NCBI GenBank assembly: GCA_016703525.1
Contig: JADJBW010000004.1
Span: forward strand, 1 to 64,000
Direction: 5' to 3'
Length of the DNA: 64,000 nt
Source of the DNA: Actinomycetota bacterium
GTDB lineage: Bacteria; Actinomycetota; Acidimicrobiia; Acidimicrobiales; Microtrichaceae
The notes below the pieces were generated by a model that was given only the letters and a program-made list of their open reading frames with translations, was not told where the DNA came from and did no database searches. The position numbers and the translations under genes are program-made. This document shows, piece after piece, positions 39,339 to 51,095 of this stretch; positions within the stretch are counted from its first letter, which is position 1; every line of letters starts with the position of its first letter.

Positions 39339-40348
39339 ATGAAGCTCGGCCTGATCTGGGGCTATTGGGCGCGTTGCCGCCCGCCAACCTGGTGGAGACC
39401 ACGAAGCTCGCCGAGGACCTCGGCTTCGACTCGGTCTGGTCGGCCGAGGCGTGGGGTCCGATGCGTTCGGGCCGCTCGCCTACCTCGCCGGCCAGACCAG
39501 CCGGATCAAGCTCGGCACCGCCGTGGTGCAGCTCTCGGCGCGCACGCCCACCGCCACCGCAATGCACGCGATCACGCTCGATCACCTGTCGAACGGACGG
39601 CTCATCCTCGGGCTCGGCGTGTCGGGGCCGCAGGTCGTCGAAGGGTGGTATGGCCAGCCCTATCGCAAGCCCCTCGCCCGCACCCGCGAGTACGTCGAGA
39701 TCATCCGGCGGGTCCTGGCACGCGACGAGCCGCTGTCGTTCGACGGCGAGTTCTACCAGCACCCGTATCACGGCCCCGGCTCGATGGGACTCGGCAAGCC
39801 ACTCAAGGCGATCACCCATCCGCTCCGACGCGAGATCCCGATCTTCCTCGGCGCCGAGGGCCCGAAGAACGTCGCGCAGACAGCGGAGATCGCCGATGGT
39901 TGGCTCCCGCTGTACTACTCGCCGTTCCGCCAGGAGGTCTACGCCGACCAACTCGCCGCGGCGAAGGAGGGGTTCGAGGTCGCAGCGATGGCGAACATCA
40001 GCGTGTGCGACAACGTTGCCGACGGGTTGTTGCCCGTGAAGATGATGCTCGGCTTCTACATCGGCGGCATGGGAGCGAAGGGGAAGAACTTCCACACCGA
40101 TCTCATGGCTCGCATGGGCTTCGAGGAAGAGGCCTTCCAGATCCAGGACCTGTTCTTCGAGGGCCGCCGCGACGAGGCCGTCGCTGGTGCCGGACGAGTT
40201 CGCCGACGAGATCTCGCTCGTCGGGCCGATCGGCCGGATCCGGGAACGCCTCGCCGCATGGCGCGACTCACCCGTCACCACGCTGTTGATGTACCCGTCG
40301 AGCCCCGACCAGATGCGCCTCATCGCCGACGTCGTCAACGACGGCTGA
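39339..40348 (+). CDS. LLM-class flavin/F420-dependent oxidoreductase (about three frameshifts)
   Basis: Start ATG 39339 with GAAGGAG 6 nt before it. TIM-barrel luciferase-like protein: MKLGLIWGYWA, LVETTKLAEDLGFDSVWSAE, IKLGTAVVQLSARTPTATAM, GRLILGLGVSGPQVVEGWYG, IPIFLGAEGPKNVAQTAEIA and GWLPLYYSPF. This subset is close to the F420-dependent family common in mycobacteria. Breaks near 39,372, 39,455 and 40,185. Probably co-transcribed with the crotonase, suggesting an acyl-CoA or steroid pathway. Confidence 0.87.
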
Positions 40349-40394
40349 TACCGCCAGCCGCGCCCGCCAGCCGCCCCGCACGCCACAACGCGCG

Positions 40395-40441
40395 AACTGG
40401 GCCGAATCACGTACCCACACCGTCGGTAGATCGGCCCAGTT
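40395..40441. terminator. Palindromic element between convergent genes
   Basis: AACTGGGCCGA (40395-40405) pairs perfectly with TCGGCCCAGTT (40431-40441). It shares this core with the terminator at 35244-35298. Confidence 0.6.
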
Positions 40442-40470
40442 CGGTGGAGGGACGTTCGGTGGAGGGACGT
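40441..40470 (+). repeat. 15-bp tandem duplication
   Basis: TCGGTGGAGGGACGT occurs twice back to back, immediately after the palindrome. Confidence 0.9.
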
Positions 40471-40507
40471 GAAGAGGTGAAGAGGGGAAGCGGAGCGCGG
40501 CGCGAGG

Positions 40508-41017
40508 TCAGCGGCCGTGGCAGCGCTTGAACTTGAGGCCCGAGCCGCAGGGACACGGCGCGTTCCGGCCGACAGGCTCGGCCTTGCCGAAGTCATCGCC
40601 GAACGACGTGCGCACGGTTGCGGCCCAGATCTCGGCGGGATCGACGAACGAGAGGGCCAGATCGGGAGCATCGGCCAGTACCGACCCGTCGACGACGTAG
40701 TGCACCGCCGAAGAACTCGCCCGCACGTCGGTGATCCACTCGATCGGGAGCGCCGGCAACGGCGCGCGCAGTGCACCCTCGCCGAGCGGATTGATCAGCA
40801 GCAGGTGCGACGCCCGCACCTCACACGTCCATCCCGCGCCGTGCCCGATCGCCGCCGATGCCGGGTCGCCGGCGCTGGCCCCCACGCCCGGCCAGCCGGG
40901 GTCGGGCATGGTCGAGCGCTGCCACACCCCCGCGGGCCTCGGCGTGGCGGCGCCGCGCATGAACACGGCCGCCTCACTTTCGGCCCCCGCTGCGGCCGGT
41001 CGGAACGGGTTGACCAC
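40508..41017 (-). CDS. SEC-C motif protein
   Basis: 169 residues, no signal peptide. The last 21 residues are the SEC-C zinc knuckle of SecA (GRNAPCPCGSGLKFKRCHGR). The rest is a small alpha/beta domain with PIEWITDVRASSSAVHYVVD. SEC-C tails on small proteins are thought to bring partners to ribosomes or SecB-like sites. The GTG start is 6 bp after the bioB stop, so the two are probably one operon. Confidence 0.85.
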   Translation of the reverse strand: MVNPFRPAAAGAESEAAVFMRGAATPRPAGVWQRSTMPDPGWPGVGASAGDPASAAIGHGAGWTCEVRASHLLLINPLGEGALRAPLPALPIEWITDVRASSSAVHYVVDGSVLADAPDLALSFVDPAEIWAATVRTSFGDDFGKAEPVGRNAPCPCGSGLKFKRCHGR

Positions 41018-41023
41018 GGCGGG

Positions 41024-42032
41024 TCAGAGCACCTTCGAAAGCGAGCCGATCGGCATGCTCAACCGATCGAGCATCTCGAGGTCCTGCTCGGGCGCCCGGC
41101 CGAGCGTCGTGAGGTAGTTCCCCACGATCAGCGCGTTGATGCCCGCGCTCATCCCGGCCTCCTGCAGATCGCCGAGCGTGAGCTCGCGACCGCCGGCATA
41201 CCGCAGGATCACGTCGGGGAGGCCGATGCGGAACAAGGCGATCCACTTCAGCGCGTCCTTCGCCGGCGTGAGCGGGCGGATCTCGAGCGGTGTGCCCGGG
41301 CGCGGATTGAGGAAGTTCACCGGCACTTCGGCGGGCCCGAGTTGCTGGAGCTGGCCGATCAACTCCAGGCGCTGCGCGTCGCTCTCACCGAGGCCCAGCA
41401 GCACGCCGCAGCACAGCTCCATGCCGTATTCGGTCACGAGCTCGCAGGTCTCCCATCGCTCGTCGAAGGTGTGGGTGGTCACCACCTTCGGGAAGTGCGA
41501 GCGGGCCGTCTCGAGGTTGTGGTTGTAGCGGTGCACACCACCCGCAGCGAACCGCTCGGCCTGCTCGCGGGTGAGGATGCCGGCCGACACCGACACGTTG
41601 ACCCCCGTCTCACTCCGGATGTCCGGCACGAGTTCGAGGATGCGCTGCATGGTCGGCTCATCGGGCCCGCGAACGGCCAGGACGATGCAGAACTCCGATG
41701 CCCCCAGCTCCGCGGTTTCGCGAGCCGCCGCGAGGATCTCGTCGCGATCCAGGAACGGTGTCGCCAACACGGGGGTGTCGAACTGCGCCGATTGTGAGCA
41801 GAACGCAATCCTCGGGGCAGCCGCCGGTCTTCACCGACAGGATGCCCTCGACCTCGACCACGTCGCCGCACCAGGTGGTGCGCACCTCGTGGGCGAGATC
41901 GCACAGCGCTCCAAGGTGCTCGCCGCCGAGCGCCGCGAGTGCGGCAAGCTCGTCGGCGCTCAGCCGGCGCCGCTCGTCGAGCAGGGCCGCCCGGGCGGCA
42001 GCGATCGGGGTGGGGGTGGTGGGCTCGGTCAT
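41024..42032 (-). CDS. bioB: Biotin synthase (one frameshift at the FeS motif)
   Basis: Radical SAM enzyme inserting sulfur into dethiobiotin. EVEGILSVKTGGCPEDC begins the radical SAM CxxxCxxC cluster site; the sequence then loses two bases near 41,815 and resumes FCSQSAQFDT and LATPFLDRDEILAAARETAE. Later blocks HRYNHNLETARSHFPKV (YNHNLE), GMELCCGVLLGLGES, VPVNFLNPRPGTPLE and AGINALIVGNYLTTLGR are all standard BioB. About 335 residues. Divergent from bioA with 79 bp between starts. The break falls inside the motif, so it is almost surely an error. Confidence 0.93.
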
Positions 42033-42111
42033 CGCGTCCTCGGTCGGCTCGACTCGTGCGACCCCGCCGATGGGGCCTACCGTTCGCCCGAAACTACCGG
42101 AGGCGACAGCG

Positions 42112-43508
42112 GTGTCCGACCATCACGAGGCCAACGACGAGGCCAACCGAGCAGCCGGATTCGACACCGCGCGCCGTTGGGTGGAGCGCGATGCCGCCGT
42201 GGTGTGGCACGGCTTCACGCAGATGGCGGCCTACGGATCGAACTCGCCGATCATCGTGGAGGCGGCAGAGGTCGCGAGCTGATCGACGTGGACGGTCGCC
42301 GCTACCTCGACGCCATCTCGTCGCTGTGGGTCACGACCGTCGGCCACCGGGTGCCGCGACTCGATGCCGCACTGCGTGCCCAGCTCGACCGCGTGGCGCA
42401 CACGACCATGCTGGGGCACGGCAACCGGGTGGTGATCGAGTTCGCCGAGGAGTTGGCGCGTCGCCTTCCGATGGACGATGCGCACGTGATCTTCGCCTCC
42501 GACGGCGCTGTCGCGGTGGAGCAGGCCCTCAAGATCGCCTTCCAGTTCTGGACCAACCAAGGTGTGAGCGGACGCGACCGATATCTCGCCTTCGGTGGGG
42601 CCTATCACGGCGACACGGTGGGCGCCATCTCGGTCGGCGACGGCGGGTTCGGTACCGACATCTTCGATCCCCTTCGGTTTCCGGTCCTTCGGGCTCCCGG
42701 GTTCGACCGACCCGACGCGATCGACGTGGCGGTCGGGCTCATCGCCGAGCACGCTCACCGGCTCGCGGCGGTGATCGTCGAGCCGATCGTGCAGGGCGCC
42801 GCGGGGATGCACATGCTGGATCCGGCCGCGTTTGCGGCGCTGGGCGACGCCTGCCGCGACCATGACGTGCTGTTGATCTGCGACGAGGTCGCGGTGGGCT
42901 TCGGGCGGACCGGCACGCTGTTCGCCTCGGAGCAGTGCGGGCTTCGGCCCGACCTGATCGCGATGGGCAAGGGCATCACCGGCGGGTACCTCCCGGTCGC
43001 CGCAACCGCCGCGTCGGCGCGCGTCTTCGACGCGTTCCTCGGCGACGATCTCGGCCCGCGAACGCTCTATCACGGCCATTCGTACGGCGGGAACGCCCTC
43101 GGCGCGGCGGTGGCGCTCGAACACCTCCGGCTACTCGACGACGAGGCGGTCCTCGACAACGTGGCGACGATCGCGGACCGGTTCGCGACAGCTCTGGACG
43201 ACACGATCGCCCCGCTCGCGTCGGTGCGTGCGATCCGCCAGCACGGGCTGATGATCGGCATCGAGCTGGCACCGCCGAGCGATGGCCTGCGCTGGGGTCG
43301 CCGTATCGCCGCCGCCTGTGTGGCCGAGGGAGTGCTGATCCGCCCCCTCGGCGACGTGGTGATCATTGTGCCCATGCTCACCACCACAGCGGACGAGGTC
43401 GACCGAATCGTCGCGGTCGTCGCCGCAGCGATCGCCGGCCTGACGCCGTCGGCGGCCGGGCCGATCGCCGGGCCGGGGTCCGACCCTCGCGTCGGCGCGC
43501 TCGGGTGA
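42112..43508 (+). CDS. bioA: Adenosylmethionine-8-amino-7-oxononanoate aminotransferase (one frameshift)
   Basis: GTG 42112 with GGAGG upstream. VWHGFTQMAAYGSNSP is the BioA substrate-binding start; after a break near 42,275 IDVDGRRYLDAISSLWVTTV, FASDGAVAVEQALKIAFQFW, GAYHGDTVGAISVG, LLICDEVAVGFGRTGTLFAS and the PLP lysine in AMGKGITGGYLPVAATAA. Converts KAPA to DAPA using SAM. First gene of bioA-bioF-bioD. Confidence 0.93.
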
Positions 43509-43518
43509 GCGGACGGCC

Positions 43519-44661
43519 ATGAGCGGCTCGCTCCCCACCGACTGGGACGACGTCGTTGCCGCGGCCAACGCCGGCACCCGCGACGCCGGCCAGTGGCGGT
43601 CGTTGCGAACGCTCTCGGGACCCGGTCCCCTCCTCACCTTCGAGGGCCGCGACGTCGTGTCGTTCTCGTCGAACGACTACCTCGGCCTGGCCTCGCATCC
43701 AACGCTGATCGCGGCCGCGCAACAGGCTGCGGCGGAGTTCGGAACGGGCTCCGGCGCGTCGAGGTTGGTCGTGGGCGGCCGACCGATTCACGACCGGCTC
43801 GAGGCGGCGCTCGCGGCGTGGAAGGGCACCGAAGCGGCCGTGACGTTCCCCAGTGGGTTCGCCGCGAACCTCGGCGCCATCGGCGCCCTGGTGGCTGCCG
43901 CCGGGCGCGATCGCACGGTCGTGTTCAGCGACGAGCTGAACCATGCCTCCATCATCGACGGCGCCCGCCTGAGCCGCGCCCGCGTCGAGGTGTATCGCCA
44001 TGTCGACCTCGACGACCTCGCACAACGCCTCGCCGAGCATGCCGGGCAACGGTGCCTGGTCGCGAGCGACGCCGTGTTCTCGATGGATGGCGATGTTGCG
44101 CCCGTCGCCGAACTCGCTGAGCTGTGCGCACACCACGGCGCGCTGCTCGTCCTCGACGAGGCGCACGCCGTGCTCGGACCCGACACGCCCCGTCCCGGCC
44201 GGACCGTCGTGGTCGGCACGATGTCGAAGGCCCTCGGCTCTGTCGGTGGCTTCGTCGCTGCGCCCCGCCCGATCGTCGATCTCATCGTCAATCGCGCCCG
44301 GTCGCTCATCTTCACCACGGCGCCCTCGCCGGTCGACGCAGCGGCGGCTCTCGCGGCGGTCGGCCTGGTTCGCGGCGACGAAGGCCAGCACCTCACCGAG
44401 CGCCTGCGCGCCAACGTCGCCTTGTTCCGGCCAGGCCACCCGAGCCCGATCGTGCCGGTCGTGGTGGGCGACGAGCGGCGGGCCGTGGGCATCTCGAACG
44501 CTCTCCTCGAGGCCGGCTACCTGGTCGCCGCGATCCGTCCGCCAACCGTCGCCCCGGGCACGTCGCGGCTGCGGGTCGCGATCTCGGCCGCGCACGAACC
44601 GAGCGACGTGATCGAGCTACGCGATCGCATCACCGAACTCACCGGGGTCCCCCATGGCTGA
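43519..44661 (+). CDS. bioF: 8-amino-7-oxononanoate synthase
   Basis: 380 residues, intact. Alpha-oxoamine synthase fold: VSFSSNDYLGLASHPTLIAA, FGTGSGASRLVVGG, FSDELNHASIIDGARLSRA, LLVLDEAHAVLG and the PLP lysine in GTMSKALGSVGGF. Condenses pimeloyl thioester with alanine. Starts 10 bp after bioA and overlaps bioD by 8 bp. Confidence 0.95.
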   Translation: MSGSLPTDWDDVVAAANAGTRDAGQWRSLRTLSGPGPLLTFEGRDVVSFSSNDYLGLASHPTLIAAAQQAAAEFGTGSGASRLVVGGRPIHDRLEAALAAWKGTEAAVTFPSGFAANLGAIGALVAAAGRDRTVVFSDELNHASIIDGARLSRARVEVYRHVDLDDLAQRLAEHAGQRCLVASDAVFSMDGDVAPVAELAELCAHHGALLVLDEAHAVLGPDTPRPGRTVVVGTMSKALGSVGGFVAAPRPIVDLIVNRARSLIFTTAPSPVDAAAALAAVGLVRGDEGQHLTERLRANVALFRPGHPSPIVPVVVGDERRAVGISNALLEAGYLVAAIRPPTVAPGTSRLRVAISAAHEPSDVIELRDRITELTGVPHG

Positions 44662-45481
44662 ACCACGTCGCCCACACCTGCTCGTCGCCGTCGCGGGGAC
44701 CGGCACAGAGATCGGAAAGACCTGGGTGACCGCTGCCGTTGCCGCGGCGCTGCGCGACCGGGGCCGAACCGTCGGCGCACGCAAACCGGCGCAGTCCTTC
44801 GAGACCGACGACGGCGCGACCGACGCTCATCGCCTCGGCGCAGCGACCGGCGAGGATGCTCATATCGTGTGCCCGCCGCATCGCTGGTATCCGGTGCCGA
44901 TGGCACCTCCCATGGCGGCCGCGGTACTCGGGCGCCCCGCGCTCCACATCGCCACGCTGCGCGACGAGATCAGCGGGTCATGGCCGCCTCGAGCGGACGA
45001 CATCGGGTTCGTCGAGTTGGCCGGAGGCGCCGCGTCGCCGTTGGCGAGCGACGGCGACGCGGCGGCGCTCACCGCGGCGATCGACCCCGACATGGTCGTG
45101 CTCGTTGCCGACGACGCCCTCGGCACGATCAATGCCGTCCGGCTCTAGGTGGGGTGGCTGCAGCGGGCAATCGCTGCGCCGATCCATGTCCACCTGAATC
45201 GATACGACAACGCCGATCCGCTCCACGCGGCCAATCGCGACTGGCTGCGATTCCAGGATGGGCTGAGCGTGACCGACAGCGTCGACGAACTCGCCCAGGC
45301 GGTGCTCGCGGCCGCGCCCACGTTCGATCCCTCCACCGGGCTGCGCCGAGTCGGCGGCACAGGCGATGCCGACACGTTGCTCGAACCGCCACGGTTCTGT
45401 CCGGTGTGCGGACGACGAGTCGCGGTCGTCGTGACACCTCGCTCGGTCCGCGCACGCTGCCGGCTCCACGGCGAGTTCTGA
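44654..45481 (+). CDS. bioD: Dethiobiotin synthetase with added C-terminal zinc-ribbon-like tail (one frameshift)
   Basis: P-loop VAGTGTEIGKTWVTAAV, ARKPAQSFETDD, PPMAAAVLGRP and GFVELAGGAASPLASDGDAA are BioD blocks. A frameshift near 45,150 splits the frame, which resumes GWLQRAIAAPIHVHLNRYDN. After the usual end (VDELAQAVLA) about 50 more residues follow, ending FCPVCGRRVAV ... RARCRLHGEF, a CxxC...CxxH set able to bind zinc. Makes dethiobiotin from DAPA, CO2 and ATP. The tail is not part of standard BioD. Confidence 0.9.
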
Positions 45482-45598
45482 GCTGCGCCGGGCGCATCGC
45501 TGCACCGGGCGGGCGCGCTGCACGGCGGGCGGACCACAGCGCATGGACGCCAACGGCGATATCCACCACCGATGCGCCACCGGAGGCCTGGCGGCCGG

Positions 45599-45604
45599 TA
45601 GGAT
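45599..45604 (+). promoter_or_regulatory. Possible -10 box upstream of parC
   Basis: TAGGAT, 63 bp before ATG 45668, in the 186-bp gap after bioD. No -35 match. The gap holds nothing else I recognise. Confidence 0.3.
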
Positions 45605-45667
45605 TCCGCACGAACAGGCGTTCGCACGCGGGTGCGGCGCTTCCGAAGCCCCCGGAGTCCACTACCG

Positions 45668-48118
45668 ATGCCCTCACAAGGCGACCTCTTCGAACGGTCC
45701 TTCGCACGCGAGGTGATCGAGACGCCCGTCACCGACGAGATGAGCGAGTCCTTCCTCGCGTACTCGCTCTCCGTCATCACCTCTCGGGCCATCCCCGACG
45801 TACGCGACGGCCTGAAGCCGGTGCAGCGCCGAATCCTCTACTCGATGGCCCAACTCGGGCACCGACCGGACCGGCCCCACCGCAAGTGCGCCGGCGTCGT
45901 CGGCGACACCATGGGCAAGTACCACCCGCACGGCGACAGTGCGATCTACGACGCACTCACCCGTATGGGGCAGGAGTTCTCGCGCAACATCCGCCTCGTC
46001 GACCCACACGGCAACTTCGGCTCGCTCGACGATCCGCCCGCCGCGTACCGCTACACCGAGTGCCGACTCTCGCCCGCCGCCATCGAACTCCTCGCCGAGA
46101 TCGACGAGGACACGGTCGAGTTCCGACCGACCTTCGACGGCGAGCGCTCCGAGCCGATCTACCTCCCCGCCAGGCTCCCCAACCTGTTGGTCAACGGCAC
46201 CTCCGGCATCGCCGTCGGCATGGCCACCAACATGGCGCCGCACAACCTCGCCGAGGTCTACGAAGCGATCAAGCTCGTCATGACCAGGCGTCGCCCAAAG
46301 CCGACCATCGACGAACTCATGGCGGTGCTCCCCGGCCCCGATCTGCCGTCGGGCGGCATCATCATCGACGACGGCCTCGCCGACGCATACGCCACCGGCC
46401 GCGGCACGTTCCGAATGCGTGCCACCGCCGAGATCGTCAACCTCACGCGCTCGCCACCGGGCATCGTCGTCACGCAACTGCCGTACATGGTCGGGCCCGA
46501 ACGCGTCGTCGCGCGCATCCAGGAACTCGTCAACAACGGCAAGCTCGCCGGCGTCGCGAATGTGAAGAACCTGCAGGACCGCCGGACCGGCATGAACATC
46601 ACGATCGAGCTCAAGGGTGGCGTCAACGCCAAGGCGGTGCTCACCGAGCTGTACCGCCTCACTCCGATGGAAGAGACCTTCGGCGTGAACAACGTGGTGC
46701 TGGTCAACGGCGTGCCCACCACCGTGGGCTTGTGGGACCTGTGCAACCTCTACGCCGAGCACCGCCTCGACGTGGTACGCCGCCGCACCGAGTACCGGCT
46801 CGGCCGGGCCCGCGACCGGCTCCACATCGTTGACGGTCTGCTGATCGCGCTCGATGCCATCGACCTGGTGATCTCGATCATCCGCACCTCGCAGGACGCC
46901 GCCGAAGCCAGGCGGCGCCTCATGGACGAGCTGTCGCTCAGCGAGATCCAGGCGAACCACATCCTCGACATGCAGCTGCGCCGGCTCACCGCGCTCGAGA
47001 AGCTCAAGCTCCAGGAGGAGGCGTCCGCGCTCCACGACCAGATCGACGGCTTCGAGAAGCTGCTCGCGTCGGAGCAGCGCCAGCGAACGCTCGTGCTCAG
47101 CGAACTTGAAGAGCTCGTCGGCCGCTTCGGTGGACCCCGCCGCACCCGCATCATCCGCCCCGACCAGATCGAGGACGTGTCGCTCGAGGCGATGCTCGAC
47201 GGCGGCGCTACCGAGCTCGTCGACGAGCCGTGCGTCGTCACGCTGTCGACCTCCCAGATCGTCGGCCGCCAACCGGTCGCCGGACCGAAGCCGGCGACGT
47301 TCGGTCGCCACGACGTGGTGATCGCCCGGGCCGAGACGACCACGCTCGGTTCGATCGTCGCGATCACCACCGCCGGCCGAGCCCTCGGCGCCCGCACCCC
47401 CGAGATGGGCGAGGTGACGGGCCGCACCCGCGGCACGCCGGCCGCCGAGGTCTTCTCCACCACCAAAGGCGAGTCGATCCTCACGCTGGTCGGCCCTCAG
47501 GCGGCCGCGGCCGACGCGACGTACGTGCTGGTGACCGCCGCCGGAATAGCAAAGCGCATCACGACCGCGGAGATCCTCGGCACGCCCGCCGGGCGCACGG
47601 TCATCAACCTGAAGCCCGGCGACACACTCGTGGCCGCATTCGCCGTTGCCGACGCCGACGACTTCGTCATGGTCGCCTCGAACGCCCAGGCGTTGCGATG
47701 CGCCGCCGACTCCATCAGCGCCCAGGGGCGCGGCGCCGGCGGCGTTGCAGGCATGAAGCTCTCCGACGGCACCGTCGTCATCGCCGCCGGCAACGTCGGC
47801 GCGCCCGGCAGCGCGGCCGACGCGATCGTGCTGACCCACTCCGATGCCGGCACCGCCAAGGTCACCGACGCGGCGGAAGTCCCAACGAAGGGTCGCGGCA
47901 CGGGTGGTGTCCGGCTGACCAAATTCCGCGACGAACGCCGCCTCGACTTCGCCTACGTCGGCGCCGAGGCCGGGCTCACCCTCGTCGTCGGCACCGAAGA
48001 AGCGCCCGCCAAGCCCGACCCCAACCCCGAGCCGTTGACCATCCCCCACACCGCACGCGATCTCATCAGTCGGCCGGTACCGCGGCGGATCCTCGCCGCG
48101 GGCGAGGGACGGTGGTGA
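45668..48118 (+). CDS. parC: DNA topoisomerase IV subunit A
   Basis: 816 residues, intact. SFLAYSLSVITSRAIPDVRD, GLKPVQRRILYSMAQLGHRP, VVGDTMGKYHPHGDSAIYDA and the catalytic Tyr in AYRYTECRLSP, then the winged helix/tower, coiled coil (LSEIQANHILDMQLRRLTAL) and C-terminal beta-pinwheel repeats (GRALGARTPEMGE; GIAKRITTAEILGT; AQALRCAADSISAQGRG). The pinwheel lacks a clear GyrA box, which with the neighbouring parE supports ParC rather than GyrA. Decatenates chromosomes with ParE. Confidence 0.9.
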   Translation: MPSQGDLFERSFAREVIETPVTDEMSESFLAYSLSVITSRAIPDVRDGLKPVQRRILYSMAQLGHRPDRPHRKCAGVVGDTMGKYHPHGDSAIYDALTRMGQEFSRNIRLVDPHGNFGSLDDPPAAYRYTECRLSPAAIELLAEIDEDTVEFRPTFDGERSEPIYLPARLPNLLVNGTSGIAVGMATNMAPHNLAEVYEAIKLVMTRRRPKPTIDELMAVLPGPDLPSGGIIIDDGLADAYATGRGTFRMRATAEIVNLTRSPPGIVVTQLPYMVGPERVVARIQELVNNGKLAGVANVKNLQDRRTGMNITIELKGGVNAKAVLTELYRLTPMEETFGVNNVVLVNGVPTTVGLWDLCNLYAEHRLDVVRRRTEYRLGRARDRLHIVDGLLIALDAIDLVISIIRTSQDAAEARRRLMDELSLSEIQANHILDMQLRRLTALEKLKLQEEASALHDQIDGFEKLLASEQRQRTLVLSELEELVGRFGGPRRTRIIRPDQIEDVSLEAMLDGGATELVDEPCVVTLSTSQIVGRQPVAGPKPATFGRHDVVIARAETTTLGSIVAITTAGRALGARTPEMGEVTGRTRGTPAAEVFSTTKGESILTLVGPQAAAADATYVLVTAAGIAKRITTAEILGTPAGRTVINLKPGDTLVAAFAVADADDFVMVASNAQALRCAADSISAQGRGAGGVAGMKLSDGTVVIAAGNVGAPGSAADAIVLTHSDAGTAKVTDAAEVPTKGRGTGGVRLTKFRDERRLDFAYVGAEAGLTLVVGTEEAPAKPDPNPEPLTIPHTARDLISRPVPRRILAAGEGRW

Positions 48119-48123
48119 CGTCC

Positions 48124-50186
<2,063 letters not shown>

Positions 50187-50204
50187 CGAACGCGACGGTC
50201 GCGG

Positions 50205-51095
50205 TCAGGCCCGGGAGCGTCGGCGACGCAGGAGCCCTGCGCCGGCGGTGATCGAGCCGAGGCCCACGCCGACCATCCCGGCGATCGTCCCGCCGGTGAA
50301 CGCGAGGGTCGACGGCCGCTGCACTGCAACCCCTTCGATCTTCACCTGCGGAACTGCCGCTGTCAGGGTGACCACCAGCGGCGTCGACGACCCTTCCATT
50401 GCGGCGAATCGCCACTCGCCGAGCGGCAGGCCTTCCACGCAGAAGGTGCCGTCCGATCCGGTCACGACCGACGTGGTGATGCCGTTCGGGCCGAGCGCTA
50501 CCACCCCAGCCCGAGCGACGGTCGACTCGGCCGAGTCGTGGTCGCCGTCTCCGTTGTCGTCGGTCCACACGATCGAGCACACCGCGCCCGGCCCGGCGAA
50601 TCCGAAATCGATCGCGTCGGTGCTCATCGCGTCGACACCGCTCGCACCTCCGAGCAAGACGACGGCGCTCTGAGCACCGATCCCCCATGGGTCGCTGGTC
50701 ACCGAGACCCCCGCCGGGAGCCCGCCGACGATGCGGACCTCGAAGGTTCCCGCCGGCAGGTGATCGAACGAGTACCGGCCCTCGTCGTCGGTCGTCGCCG
50801 ATGCAACCGCGGCGCCACCGGTCCACAGTTCCAACCGAACGCCGGGGATTCCGGGCTCGTTTGCGTCCTGGTCGCGATCGCGATTGAGGTCGAGCCACAC
50901 CCGGTCACCGATGTGTCCGGGTCCGGTCGGCAGACTCGTCGAGGTTGTCGAAGGGGCCGTCGTCGGCACGGGTCCGGGAACGGTGGTCGAGCCCGGGACG
51001 GATTGGGCCGACGCCGACCCGCCGGCGAGCAGCACCACACCGAGAGCGAGGGGCGCCGTTCGTCGGGCGGTGGACAGGATTCTGCGGGGCATCAT
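50205..51095 (-). CDS. Secreted SdrD-B-like repeat protein with LAFTG sortase signal
   Basis: ATG 51095 overlaps the stop of the preceding membrane protein (ATGA). A signal peptide (LALGVVLLAGGSASAQS), a Thr/Pro linker, two Cna-B/SdrD-B-type repeats (GDRVWLDLNRDRDQDANEPG, GRYSFDHLPAGTFEV; then VWTDDNGDGDHDSAES and GTFCVEGLPLGEWRF), then LAFTGG, a membrane helix and RRRRSRA. LAxTG is the signal of class E sortases of high-GC actinobacteria. The Asp-rich loops may bind calcium. Wall-anchored surface protein. Intact, 296 residues. Confidence 0.88.
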   Translation of the reverse strand: MMPRRILSTARRTAPLALGVVLLAGGSASAQSVPGSTTVPGPVPTTAPSTTSTSLPTGPGHIGDRVWLDLNRDRDQDANEPGIPGVRLELWTGGAAVASATTDDEGRYSFDHLPAGTFEVRIVGGLPAGVSVTSDPWGIGAQSAVVLLGGASGVDAMSTDAIDFGFAGPGAVCSIVWTDDNGDGDHDSAESTVARAGVVALGPNGITTSVVTGSDGTFCVEGLPLGEWRFAAMEGSSTPLVVTLTAAVPQVKIEGVAVQRPSTLAFTGGTIAGMVGVGLGSITAGAGLLRRRRSRA

